Assembly (NCBI GenBank): GCA_903901345.1
Contig: CAIUQQ010000354.1
Span: forward strand, 1 to 51,918
Direction: 5' to 3'
Source: an uncultured Bacteroidota bacterium
GTDB lineage: Bacteria; Bacteroidota; Bacteroidia; UKL13-3
Length of the DNA stretch: 51,918 bases
Positions 37,174 through 45,966 of this stretch are shown here, piece after piece. How positions within the stretch are numbered: position 1 is the first letter of the stretch; each line of letters starts with the position of its first letter. The position numbers and the translations under genes are program-made. A model generated the notes under the pieces. It was not told where the DNA came from. It did not search any database and worked only from the letters and a program-made list of their open reading frames with translations.

Positions 37174-37863
37174 ATGATTAAGTATTTACTCCAACTCATT
37201 TACCCAAACACTTGCATTTGCTGTCACAATCATTTGGTAGATACAGAAAATTTTGTTTGCACCCTTTGTTTATTAGAGTTGCCAGCCACCAATTTTCATT
37301 TAAAACCTAATAACGATTTAGAAAAAGTATTTTGGGGACGTATAAATATTGAACGTGCAATTGCTTTATTATTTTATAAAAAAGGTGGTAAAACTTCTAA
37401 AATATTACATGCTTTAAAATACCATGACACACCTGAAATAGCTGAGTTTTTGGGCCGATATTATGGAACATTTTTAAAAGATTTTGTAAAAGAAAATAAT
37501 ATTGACGCAGTTGTTGCTATTCCTTTACACAAAAACAAATTGCGTTTGCGTGGCTATAATCAAAGTGAAAAATTAGCCGCTGGTTTAGCTGATACATTGT
37601 CTATTGAAAACCTAAGTGTTTTTATGACTCGAAATAAATTTACCGAAACTCAAACCAAAAAATCGAGGTTAGAAAGAAGCGAAAATGTAAACAAAGTTTT
37701 TGAGGTTAATGATATAAAAATGTTTGAAAATAAACACGTTTTATTAATAGACGATGTAATAACCACAGGCGCTACCATTGATAGTTGTGCCAATGAAATA
37801 CTTCAAATCAGTAATTGTAAAGTGAGTGTTGCTGGATTGGCATTTGCTTATCATGGCGTATAA
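37174..37863 (+). CDS. comF: ComF-family phosphoribosyltransferase-like protein
   Basis: The 229-residue protein has an N-terminal zinc-finger-like pair, CICC (about 11-14) and CTLC (about 29-32). A phosphoribosyltransferase domain follows with VVAIPLHKNKLRLRGYNQSE and the PRPP-binding loop VLLIDDVITTGAT. ComF/GntX members act in DNA uptake in competent bacteria, but the biochemical role is not settled. Length is normal. It precedes the symporter gene by 72 bases, which carry a probable separate promoter. Confidence 0.9.
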   Translation: MIKYLLQLIYPNTCICCHNHLVDTENFVCTLCLLELPATNFHLKPNNDLEKVFWGRINIERAIALLFYKKGGKTSKILHALKYHDTPEIAEFLGRYYGTFLKDFVKENNIDAVVAIPLHKNKLRLRGYNQSEKLAAGLADTLSIENLSVFMTRNKFTETQTKKSRLERSENVNKVFEVNDIKMFENKHVLLIDDVITTGATIDSCANEILQISNCKVSVAGLAFAYHGV

Positions 37864-37868
37864 AAGTA

Positions 37869-37897
37869 TTGGCATTGCATAATTTTTACTATGTTCG
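37869..37897 (+). promoter_or_regulatory. probable promoter of the symporter gene
   Basis: TTG (37869-37871), 18 bp and TATGTTCG (37890-37897) resemble the Bacteroidota promoter with the TTCG variant also seen at gapA. The ATG at 37936 follows 38 bases later. Confidence 0.45.
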
Positions 37898-37935
37898 CCC
37901 TCATCAACATATTACTGATTTATAAACTATAAAAA

Positions 37936-39192
37936 ATGATTCAAACAGAAACGAAAAAAACTTCACTATTAGGAAATCTTACAGTACAAATAATAATAGC
38001 AATGCTGCTTGGCGCAATATTAGGAATTTTTGTTCATCAAAATTACGATGCTGATATTGCAAAAGCTTTTAGCGGATATGTAAAAATGTTAGCTACTGTT
38101 TTTATCAGGTTAGTACAAATGATTATTTCACCTTTAGTTTTTACCACTCTTGTAGTTGGAATAGCAAAATTAGGTGATGTAAAATCTGTGGGACGAATTG
38201 GAGGAAAAGCAATGGCTTGGTTTTTTTCTGCCTCATTTATTTCGCTATTAATAGGTATGTTTTGGGTCAATGTTTTGCATCCAGGAACTGGGCTTAATCT
38301 TTCCAATATTGATGTTACAGCGGCAAGTGACATTAACGAAAAATCACACAGTTTTTCTGCTCAAAACTTCATTGAACACATCATTCCTAAAAGCATTGTA
38401 GAAGCAATGGCAAATAATGAAATTTTACAGATTGTTATTTTCTCCATCTTTTTTGGATTGGCAGCAGCTGCCATTGGAGAACATGCAAAACCAGTAGTAA
38501 ATGCATTAGACAAAACTTCTCACATAATTTTAAAAATGGTAAACTATGTAATGAAATTTGCACCAGTTGGCGTTTTTGGCGCCATTGCAGGGGTTTTTGC
38601 CATCCGAGATTTAAACGATTTATTATTGACCTATGCAAAATTCTTCGGTTCGTTTTTAGTTGGTATTTCCACCCTTTGGGTTTTCTTGTTATTCATTGGT
38701 TTTGTGTTCTTAGGTCATCGATTAATTGCTTTACTAAAACACATTGTTTCGCCTTTAATCATTGCTTTTGGCACCACAAGTTCCGAAGCTGTTTTTCCTA
38801 AATTAACGGAAGAGTTAGAGCGTTTTGGAATAAAAGACAGAATCGTTTCATTCATGTTGCCATTAGGTTATTCGTTTAACCTTGATGGAAGCATGATGTA
38901 CATGACATTTGCAAGTATTTTTATAGCTCAAGCTTATGGAATTCCATTAGACATGCCAACACAATTAACCATGCTTTTTGTATTAATGCTTACTAGCAAG
39001 GGCATTGCGGGAGTGCCACGAGCAAGTTTGGTAGTGGTAGCGGCCACTTGTGGAATGTTCAAAATTCCTATTGAAGGAATTGCCCTTATTTTACCAATTG
39101 ACCATTTTTGCGATATGTTCAGAAGCGCTACAAATGTGTTAGGAAATGCATTGGCAACAAGTGTGGTTGCTAAATGGGAAAAAGACGTTTAG
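37936..39192 (+). CDS. dicarboxylate/amino acid:cation symporter (DAACS family)
   Basis: The 418-residue inner-membrane protein has eight predicted helices plus re-entrant loops. The family motifs are LVQMIISPLVFTTLVVGIAK, the serine-rich FGTTSSEAVFPKL (hairpin 1), LGYSFNLDGSMMYMTFASIF (sodium site) and SKGIAGVPRASLVVVA (hairpin 2). It imports glutamate, aspartate or C4-dicarboxylates with sodium or protons. Which substrate is used cannot be told. It is transcribed alone and is followed by the repeat region at 39208-39350. Confidence 0.93.
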   Translation: MIQTETKKTSLLGNLTVQIIIAMLLGAILGIFVHQNYDADIAKAFSGYVKMLATVFIRLVQMIISPLVFTTLVVGIAKLGDVKSVGRIGGKAMAWFFSASFISLLIGMFWVNVLHPGTGLNLSNIDVTAASDINEKSHSFSAQNFIEHIIPKSIVEAMANNEILQIVIFSIFFGLAAAAIGEHAKPVVNALDKTSHIILKMVNYVMKFAPVGVFGAIAGVFAIRDLNDLLLTYAKFFGSFLVGISTLWVFLLFIGFVFLGHRLIALLKHIVSPLIIAFGTTSSEAVFPKLTEELERFGIKDRIVSFMLPLGYSFNLDGSMMYMTFASIFIAQAYGIPLDMPTQLTMLFVLMLTSKGIAGVPRASLVVVAATCGMFKIPIEGIALILPIDHFCDMFRSATNVLGNALATSVVAKWEKDV

Positions 39193-39207
39193 ATAATTGT
39201 AACTTTT

Positions 39208-39350
39208 GCCACAGATTCACAGAATACACTGAATGCCAAACTGCCCGTTGTTGTGTCTTTTGACCAACAATTTTTAGCCACAGATTTCACAGAATATCTT
39301 GTAAATCATTCTAATCTTGATTCAGACAATATTCTGTGTAATCTGTGGCT
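39208..39350. repeat. GCCACAGATT repeat units (two direct, one inverted)
   Basis: A 69-bp unit (39208-39276) starts GCCACAGATTCACAGAATAC and contains CTGCCCGTTGTTGTGTC and GACCAACAA. A partial second unit starts at 39277. An inverted end, TTCTGTGTAATCTGTGGC, closes at 39332-39349. The same family forms the tandem array at 41589-42032, on the other side of the peptidase gene. Confidence 0.8.
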
Positions 39351-39407
39351 ATTTTACGTTAAAAAAATCCGGGTTGATTTTTCAGCGAAATCAGTGAATC
39401 CGCGTTT

Positions 39408-41543
39408 TTATTTCACCTTACTCACCCCTAAATTCCAAAGCACAAAGCTCCACATATCAGCTGCATCTTCTATTAATTTAGTAGTTGGTTTCCCCGCTCC
39501 ATGGCCGGCTTTACTATCTATTCTTATCAATATTGGATTCAATGTATCTGCTTTAACTTGCAGTTCAGCAGCAAACTTAAACGAATGTGCAGGCACTACC
39601 CTGTCATCATGGTCAGCTGTCATAATCATGGTAGCTGGATATTTTACACCTTGCTTTACATTGTGCAAAGGCGAATATTTTATTAACCAATCAAAGTCTT
39701 CTTTTTTATCGCTGCTACCATATTCTACTGCCCAACCCCAACCAATGGTAAATTTATGATAACGCAACATATCTAAAACTCCTACAGCAGGAATGGCCAC
39801 TTTGAATAATTCTGGTCTTTGAGTCATGCAGGCACCAACTAACAAACCACCATTTGAACCACCGTTAATTCCAAGTTTATTACTTGTTGTATATTTTTCA
39901 CTGATTAAATATTCGGCAGCAGCTATAAAGTCATCAAATACATTTTGTTTTTTTCCTAACATTCCCGCTTTGTGCCAATCTTCGCCATACTCACCACCGC
40001 CACGTAAACTTGCAATGGCATAAACTCCACCTTGCTCTAAAAACATGATACGGCTTACACTGAATGATGGTGTCAATGAAATATTAAATCCACCATAACC
40101 ATAAAGCATGGTTGGGTTATTTCCATCTAGTTTCAAACCTTTTTTATGCATAATAAACATTGGGATTTTTGTTCCATCTTTACTGGTATAGAAAACTTGT
40201 TTGGTTTCAAAATCATTGGCATCAAACTTCACTTCAGTTTTGCGGAATAATTCCGATTTTCCAGTTTTTAAATCGTACTTGTATATTTCGCCAGGATTGG
40301 TAAATGAAGTGTAAGTATAAAATGTTTCAGTATCCTCTTTTTTACCACCAATGCCACTTGCTGTTCCTATTCCAGGTAATTTAATTTCTTCTTTTCCAGT
40401 TCCATCAGCATTAAATTTATAAATTCTAGTGCTTGCATCTTTTAAATAAGTAGTAAATAATTTTCCACCCCAAAGGCTTGCTCCTTCTAGTAAATCATTG
40501 CTTTCAGCAATAATGGTTTTCCAGTTTTTTTCCTCAGCATTCATTGGATCCACTTCTATTAATTTATATTTAGCTGCACCTTTATCTGTAGTGGCTAATA
40601 TTTTATCACCTACATTATCAATAAAACTATAATTGTTCTCAAAACCCTTGAATAAAGTTTTAAAAATCTTATCGTTTTTACTCAAATCTTTTACCAATAT
40701 TTCGTTGCCATTTGTTCCTTCGCTGATATTAATAAACATAAAACGTTCGTCTTCCGATATGCCTGCGTTAAAATAACGCAATGGGTGTTTTTTGTCTTCA
40801 TAAATTAATTCATCTGCACTTTGAGCAGTTCCCATTTGATGGTAATAAATTTTCATGAATTCATTGGCATTGCTAAATGCTTTTCCTTTAGCTGGCGCAT
40901 CGTAACGGCTGTAATAAAAACCATTCCCTTTCCAAGTAGCACCGCTAAACTTCACCCATTCTATTTTATCAGCTAATTTTTGTTTGGAAGATACATCCAT
41001 TACAAATATTTCATTCCAATCGCTGCCGCTTTGGGCCACTCCTACTGCACAATATTTGTGGTCTTTGCTAAATGTAAAACTTCCTAACGAAGAAGTTCCA
41101 TCTTCACTTAATTGATTAGGGTCTAAAAACACTTCTGGCTCGCCTGATAAACCTTTCTGGCGGTATAAAATACTTTGATTTTGTAAGCCTTCATTTTTAA
41201 AGAAATAATACCAATCACCTTCTTTAAACGGACTTGAATATTTAGGGAAATTCCATATTTCAGTCAATCGGTTTTTTATTTGATTTCTATAAGGAATTTG
41301 ACCTAAATAATTTTGAGTTACTTCGTTCTCCTCTTTTACCCATTGAATTACATCAGTTGCGGTGTCGTTTTCTAACCAACGATATGGATCTACTATTTGA
41401 GTTCCAAAATAATCATCGGTTTGAGTTGCTATTTTAGTGATAGGGTATGGTAGTCGATTCAATTTTATTTGGTTTGTTTTTTGAGTTTGATTGCAAGCAA
41501 ATGTTGCAAATAATAATGCGGGTAAAATGTATTTTTTTATCAT
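39408..41543 (-). CDS. prolyl oligopeptidase family S9 serine peptidase, lipoprotein
   Basis: The ATG at 41543 is preferred because it gives a lipoprotein signal (MIKKYILPALLFATFAC), leaving a 711-residue protein. An N-terminal seven-blade propeller region is followed by the alpha/beta hydrolase domain. The catalytic triad is visible: Ser563 in GGSNGGLLVG, Asp647 in ADHDDRVVP and His681 in KAGHGAGKP. It cleaves proline-containing oligopeptides after proline, here probably on the periplasmic side of the envelope. Its last codons lie 58 bases from repeats at 39208-39350 and its start lies 45 bases from the array at 41589. Confidence 0.93.
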   Translation of the reverse strand: MIKKYILPALLFATFACNQTQKTNQIKLNRLPYPITKIATQTDDYFGTQIVDPYRWLENDTATDVIQWVKEENEVTQNYLGQIPYRNQIKNRLTEIWNFPKYSSPFKEGDWYYFFKNEGLQNQSILYRQKGLSGEPEVFLDPNQLSEDGTSSLGSFTFSKDHKYCAVGVAQSGSDWNEIFVMDVSSKQKLADKIEWVKFSGATWKGNGFYYSRYDAPAKGKAFSNANEFMKIYYHQMGTAQSADELIYEDKKHPLRYFNAGISEDERFMFINISEGTNGNEILVKDLSKNDKIFKTLFKGFENNYSFIDNVGDKILATTDKGAAKYKLIEVDPMNAEEKNWKTIIAESNDLLEGASLWGGKLFTTYLKDASTRIYKFNADGTGKEEIKLPGIGTASGIGGKKEDTETFYTYTSFTNPGEIYKYDLKTGKSELFRKTEVKFDANDFETKQVFYTSKDGTKIPMFIMHKKGLKLDGNNPTMLYGYGGFNISLTPSFSVSRIMFLEQGGVYAIASLRGGGEYGEDWHKAGMLGKKQNVFDDFIAAAEYLISEKYTTSNKLGINGGSNGGLLVGACMTQRPELFKVAIPAVGVLDMLRYHKFTIGWGWAVEYGSSDKKEDFDWLIKYSPLHNVKQGVKYPATMIMTADHDDRVVPAHSFKFAAELQVKADTLNPILIRIDSKAGHGAGKPTTKLIEDAADMWSFVLWNLGVSKVK

Positions 41544-41588
41544 AACAATATTTTTATGGAACAATGATAAACGATTTAAAGAAAAATA

Positions 41589-42032
41589 GCCACAGATTCA
41601 CAGATTATTTTTATCGGTCGCTGAGCTTGTCGAAGCGTTGCCAAAGATTACACAGATTTCACAGAATACCATACGGCCCGTTGTTGTGTCTCCTGATCAA
41701 CAACTTTTGCCACAGATTCACAGATTTCACAAAATACCAAACTGCCCGTTGTTGTGTCTCCTGACCAACAACTTTTGCCACAGATTTCGCAGAATATTTT
41801 TTTCGGTCGCTGAGCTTGTCGAAGCGTTGCCACAGATTCACAGATTTTACAAAATACCAAGCTGCCCGTTGTTGTGTCTCCTGACCAACAACTTTTGCCA
41901 CAGATTCACAGATTTTACAAAATACCTTACTGCCCGTTGTTGTGTCTCCTGATCAACAACTTTTGCCACAGATTCACAGATTTCACAAAATACCAAACTG
42001 CCCGTTGTTGTGTCTCCTGACCAACAACTTTT
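41589..42032. repeat. tandem array of seven GCCACAGATT units
   Basis: Units start at 41589, 41640, 41709, 41777, 41829, 41897 and 41965. Five are long (68-69 bp: GCCACAGATTCACAGATTTC, then ACAAAATACC, CTGCCCGTTGTTGTGTCTCC, GACCAACAACTTTT). Two (41589, 41777) are short (51-52 bp) and in place of the latter half carry CGGTCGCTGAGCTTGTCGAA followed by GCG, a separate dispersed repeat. Long units are nearly identical to one another. An inverted end TCTGTGTAATCTGTGGC follows at 42112-42128. The gap of about 600 bp between the peptidase and GT39 genes holds no credible gene; overlapping open frames only read through the repeats. Confidence 0.93.
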
Positions 42033-42147
42033 TTGTAACAAATTTCAACAAACATCTTTCAAATCCACCAATCATCCTTTCCGATTTATCGGAACTGATT
42101 CAGACAACTTTTCTGTGTAATCTGTGGCTATTTTTTGAAATCTGCAG

Positions 42148-43590
42148 CTATTTTTTTATCCAATAAGCAGTTAAATCCCAATCTCCAATTCTAAAATTTT
42201 TAGTAGAATCAGAAACAGTGTTTAAATCAATGTGATTATTTTTAAATAGTAAAGAACAATCTTCTTCATTTTTTTCAATAATAATAAGCCTCGGTTTCAA
42301 ATTAGTTAACGGACTTTTATAATTAAAATATTGATCCCAAATAGGCATAGTATTGTACTTAGAACTCCAGGTACATGTGGCAGCCCAAGCTCCTAATGCC
42401 AAATTGTTTTCCAGTTTTTCATTGGCAAAATACAAATTGATATCACGAATGGCATAAGTTCTTTCATTGATTAGTTTATTGTAATTAATCAATTGGCCAA
42501 AAAGCAATAACAATGAAACAATAATTGTAAATATTTTAAACTTTTTTGTTTCAAATAATATCATTAAAATCAAGCAAGCCAAATACCCTAATACAAAGAA
42601 AATAGCCACAAAATACCTTGAAGGAGCATAGTTTAAAACAAACTTATGACCTTCGAATAGTAACCAAATAAATAGCATAAAAATTAAGCCGAAAAATTTA
42701 GAATGAGTTAGTTTTTTCAAATTAAAAACACCCACAATTATTACAATAAAAACGATAGCACTCCAAATAATATGATAAGGATTTAAAAAATAATAAACTG
42801 CTAATTCGTATGCCCTATTTCCCCAATTATTAATGTCAATAAATTTGGCTTCACTTTGATTTTGCATTACAAAATTGAATAAATTATAATTTGGTACATA
42901 CCAAAACAGTAAATAAAAACTCAAATAAATAGCTGAAAACAGAAAACTTAAAATTAAGATTTTTCTGTTTTCTGTGCTGTTTTCTTTATTGAAAATCCAT
43001 AATAAAAACAAGTAAATAGGAGCAATAGCAAGCGTATAAATGAATTGAATTTTTAAAAAATAACTCACGCTTATGAATGTAATTCCAATAAATAATTGTT
43101 TGCTACTTTTGGTAATGATTGCATTATTGGCGAATACTAAACCTGCAAAAACACAAGGAATGGAAAGCATTTCGGCCATACAAAACTGACTGTATTCAAA
43201 AATATAATATTCAAAAAATACGAAAGGAATACTGAATAAAAGTATTTTAAAATTGACTTTTCGTCCAATAAAAAATATTAAAACAACAGTACTTAACAAC
43301 AAAACCCAAAGCCTTGCTATGGCTAAACTAATTCCCAAAAAAGTAAATGGAAAAACCAATGACAAGCCAAATAATGGTGTTTTGATTAAGGCATCTGAAC
43401 TCGATAATAGAAAGGAACCATTGTTTACAAAATTTCTACTTTGAGCAGCATATAAACCTTCATCGGTAAAAGCCGCCCTACCTGTAGAATGAAAATAATG
43501 AGGATCAGCATCTAAAAATGGTAAATGTACAACCACTATTAAAATGAACATAAACAGGTATTGGTAATTCTTATTTAAATTTATTCGCAT
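42148..43590 (-). CDS. membrane glycosyltransferase, GT39/ArnT-like
   Basis: The 480-residue protein has about 11-12 transmembrane helices. The first periplasmic loop carries FLDADPHYFHSTGRAAFTDE followed by GLYAAQSRNF; the acidic residues there are typical of the GT-C/PMT-like catalytic loop. A C-terminal soluble tail of about 80 residues includes NYKSPLTNLKPRLIIIE. It would transfer a sugar from a polyprenyl-phosphate donor to a lipid, glycan or protein on the outer face of the inner membrane. Donor and acceptor are unknown. Confidence 0.82.
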   Translation of the reverse strand: MRINLNKNYQYLFMFILIVVVHLPFLDADPHYFHSTGRAAFTDEGLYAAQSRNFVNNGSFLLSSSDALIKTPLFGLSLVFPFTFLGISLAIARLWVLLLSTVVLIFFIGRKVNFKILLFSIPFVFFEYYIFEYSQFCMAEMLSIPCVFAGLVFANNAIITKSSKQLFIGITFISVSYFLKIQFIYTLAIAPIYLFLLWIFNKENSTENRKILILSFLFSAIYLSFYLLFWYVPNYNLFNFVMQNQSEAKFIDINNWGNRAYELAVYYFLNPYHIIWSAIVFIVIIVGVFNLKKLTHSKFFGLIFMLFIWLLFEGHKFVLNYAPSRYFVAIFFVLGYLACLILMILFETKKFKIFTIIVSLLLLFGQLINYNKLINERTYAIRDINLYFANEKLENNLALGAWAATCTWSSKYNTMPIWDQYFNYKSPLTNLKPRLIIIEKNEEDCSLLFKNNHIDLNTVSDSTKNFRIGDWDLTAYWIKK

Positions 43591-43668
43591 GTATTATTCT
43601 TACTTTTTAATTCCCTAAACTTCCAAATAGTTGCATTTACTAACAAACGTCATTGCCATCAACCAATC

Positions 43669-45213
43669 TTACCTTTCCACCACAAACTTTTTCCCTGCCA
43701 TTTGTTGTTTATTGGTAGTAATAATTAATAAATAATTTCCATTGGCCAAGTCTTCTGTATTAATTTTTGTTATTTCCTTTTCTGGTAATTGAGCCTGTCG
43801 AAATTTTAGAACTTGCCCTTGCAAATTATACACAGCTAGGCTTTCAATTTTTATGTCTAAATTTTCAGTGCTTACATTTATTTCGTTTTGGGCAGGGTTA
43901 GGGTACACAGTAAATACTTTTTCGGGGTTTATTATTTGTACTATTCCATCTTTGGCATTGCAGTTGGGTATTATGCAGCCATTGCTGTCTGTTTTTATTA
44001 ACCAAGCATCAGAATCACCTTTAGCATGGGTGCTGTCTTTGCTATCGCCACAAATTAAAAAACCATCATCTATTGGTGTTAAGCTATATGCTCGGTTGCT
44101 TAAATACCAATTGCTAAAAAGGCGTTTCCAAATCAAATTGCCTTGTAAATCAAACTTTGCAAACATGACATAACGAGATAAATCATTGGGGTTTTCACGC
44201 TCAGAAACAAAATGGTCAACCAATGTGTAAAGATTCCCATTAAAATAATTTAGGGTTTTAATAATCGATAATAATCCTTGTATTTTTTGCCTTTCAGTAA
44301 AATATTGCTTATGCCAAATGATGTTTCCAGTTTTATCATCAATTTTTGCAATGGTACAATAAGAAGAATCCCTATGTAAATCAATAGGTGTATTGCCTTG
44401 AAATGCCAATAGAGACCCCGATAAGTATATATCGCCATTGGCATTACTAGCCCACAAATCATCACATAAAAAGGGACTACCTCTAATCAAATCTTTTTCC
44501 CAAAGTATATTCCCTAAGGTATCTACTTTAGCATACCAAGCAAAAGCAGAGTCTTGCGCACCAAGGCTTTCACCATAATATTTTAAACCTGCTAGTATAA
44601 AATTACCATCCTTGGTTTGCGCTGCATTAATGGTATAGCATCTTTTATTTTGAAATATCTTACCCCACAATAAATTGCCATTGGTATCCATACATTGCAT
44701 AGAAAGCTTTAGTTTGGAGGCTACATTATTTGTATAGTCGCTAGCCCAAAAGTATAGTTTATTATTTAAATTATTAATTGGAAAGCATGTTAATGATGTT
44801 TTATCTAAAAATTTAATAGGTTTATTATCTGAAAAATTTAATTCATTACTGACATTTATAATGAAGTATTTTACATTTTGATTAGTATCTATTAATCCAT
44901 AAACAAACTTGTTTTTAAAGCCATTAATAGGAATAAAAGTACTTAAATTCTGAAAGTTTTTGGCAATTTTAGTTTCTTTAATAATAGAAAAATTTTTGTT
45001 CAAACTTGTTAGGAATAAACTATTAAATCTAGAACTGTCTGCTACAAAAAAATTTCTAGAAATTCCAGCTAAGACTAAACCACTATCCATGGTTACAACA
45101 TTGGTAAAACTTTCCCAATGACCATAAATATCAAACATTTTAGAAAAATACTTTTGGGCATGTATATTTATATTAATACAAACACAAAATATTCCAAGTA
45201 CAACAATCTTCAT
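43669..45213 (-). CDS. T9SS-secreted protein with type A sorting domain (paralogue 1)
   Basis: The ATG at 45213 gives a signal peptide (MKIVVLGIFCVCININIHAQ), shorter than the open frame. The 514-residue protein has a beta-propeller-like middle with repeated phrases such as KVDTLGNILWEKDL, NGDIYLSGSLLA and SLTPIDDGFLICGDSKDS. It ends in a type A T9SS sorting domain beginning VYPNPAQNEINV and closing AGKKFVVER, so it is exported and probably attached to the cell surface or released. It is a tandem paralogue of 45967-47472. Its sorting domain carries an extra RQAQLPEKE segment. Confidence 0.88.
   Translation of the reverse strand: MKIVVLGIFCVCININIHAQKYFSKMFDIYGHWESFTNVVTMDSGLVLAGISRNFFVADSSRFNSLFLTSLNKNFSIIKETKIAKNFQNLSTFIPINGFKNKFVYGLIDTNQNVKYFIINVSNELNFSDNKPIKFLDKTSLTCFPINNLNNKLYFWASDYTNNVASKLKLSMQCMDTNGNLLWGKIFQNKRCYTINAAQTKDGNFILAGLKYYGESLGAQDSAFAWYAKVDTLGNILWEKDLIRGSPFLCDDLWASNANGDIYLSGSLLAFQGNTPIDLHRDSSYCTIAKIDDKTGNIIWHKQYFTERQKIQGLLSIIKTLNYFNGNLYTLVDHFVSERENPNDLSRYVMFAKFDLQGNLIWKRLFSNWYLSNRAYSLTPIDDGFLICGDSKDSTHAKGDSDAWLIKTDSNGCIIPNCNAKDGIVQIINPEKVFTVYPNPAQNEINVSTENLDIKIESLAVYNLQGQVLKFRQAQLPEKEITKINTEDLANGNYLLIITTNKQQMAGKKFVVER
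43778..43807 (-). repeat. dispersed repeat apparently inserted inside a sorting domain
   Basis: GGTAATTGAGCCTGTCGAAA lies inside the coding sequence and resembles the intergenic repeat GGTCGCTGAGCTTGTCGAAG found in the array at 41589-41828. Read in frame on the minus strand it gives FRQAQLPEKE. The paralogue at 45967 has only TVSKT at this place, so 6 residues (18 bp) were added or lost. Confidence 0.65.
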
Positions 45214-45229
45214 ATCAATTATATTATAA

Positions 45230-45261
45230 AAAAGGTAGTTCAATTAATTGAACTACCTTTT
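45230..45261 (-). terminator. 32-bp perfect palindrome, terminator of the 45268 gene
   Basis: AAAAGGTAGTTCAATT is exactly mirrored by AATTGAACTACCTTTT. On the minus strand a run of six T follows. It lies just after the stop of the short T9SS protein (45268) and just before the start of the next minus-strand gene, so it should separate the two transcripts. Confidence 0.85.
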
Positions 45262-45267
45262 ATTTTG

Positions 45268-45717
45268 TTAATGGGTTATTACTATTTTAGATACCATGTT
45301 TAATTCAACATTGGTTAGATGTACAAAATAAACACCATTGCTTAAATTTTGAGTATCTATTTCAATTGTACCATTATTATTGGTCTTTTTTGTAAGTACA
45401 ATTTTACCTGTTACATCTATTAATGAAATAACATTTTCTTCGGTTGTGTTTATAATGTTTAACCTCACAAAAATACTATTATTAGCAGGATTTGGATAAA
45501 CTGTTAAAGTATTATTGGTATTTTGTTTAGCATTTTCGGGGGCAGTAGCAGTAATTTTACCTGCTTTGCCTAATCCTCCTGTGCTTGCAGCACGTTCTAT
45601 ATATACATCGTAGTAATTGCCTTTTACCAAGGTTAATATACCTTTAGCGCTTTCGGCTGCACAGCTATTACTAGCTGCTATGGTTAATAAAATCAAATAA
45701 ATAAAATATTTTTTCAT
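45268..45717 (-). CDS. very short T9SS cargo protein
   Basis: The 149-residue protein has a signal peptide (MKKYFIYLILLTIAASNSCA), a middle of only about 50 residues (GILTLVKGNYYDVYIERAAS followed by a Gly/Ala-rich stretch) and a type A sorting domain. The sorting domain starts TVYPNPANNSIFVRL and ends MVSKIVITH. The cargo part is not recognised. The small size is unusual for this secretion route, whose cargos usually carry large domains. It lies between the two larger paralogous T9SS proteins but resembles them only in the sorting domain. A strong terminator follows. Confidence 0.8.
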   Translation of the reverse strand: MKKYFIYLILLTIAASNSCAAESAKGILTLVKGNYYDVYIERAASTGGLGKAGKITATAPENAKQNTNNTLTVYPNPANNSIFVRLNIINTTEENVISLIDVTGKIVLTKKTNNNGTIEIDTQNLSNGVYFVHLTNVELNMVSKIVITH

Positions 45718-45930
45718 TGTTTTTGTGTTTTTTCAAATATAAAATTTTTGTTATTAGAAATTTTCGTTTTTCAACAGTACTTTTAATTTGTTTTTTAACG
45801 TTTACCCATAAGCCTAAATAAACAATCAGTTATGCAGTGCATCTCCTTTGTTCGGCAACCAAGTTAGCTTACGGCAAGTAATCATTTACAGCCAAGAAGA
45901 TGCTTCCAGCATGACGTTTGTTGTTATTTT

Positions 45931-45961
45931 GCCAGCAGCTAGAAGCCAGTGGCCTGTTGCC
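45931..45961. repeat. AGCTAGAAGCC-type repeat fragment
   Basis: GCCAGCAGCTAGAAGCCAGT followed by GGCCTGTTGCC lies in the 250-bp gap between two T9SS genes. It resembles the fragment after dabB at 19929-19948. The rest of the gap (45718-45930) is AT-rich, with GATGCTTCCAGCATGACG but no gene. Confidence 0.5.
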
Positions 45962-45966
45962 AACCC

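Noticed and set aside
39253-39759. Plus-strand open frame of 168 residues
   Set aside because: It begins in the GCCACAGATT repeats and then runs antisense to the 3' end of the prolyl oligopeptidase gene, which has clear catalytic motifs on the other strand.
41589-42032. Possible CRISPR array
   Set aside because: Units are contiguous, with no unique spacers, unit length 51-69 bp, and no cas gene nearby.
41564-42166. Several overlapping open frames on both strands with repeated CPLLCLLTNNF-type phrases
   Set aside because: They are translations of the 68-bp tandem DNA repeat in shifting frames; the unit length is not a multiple of three and the same repeats occur elsewhere without open frames.
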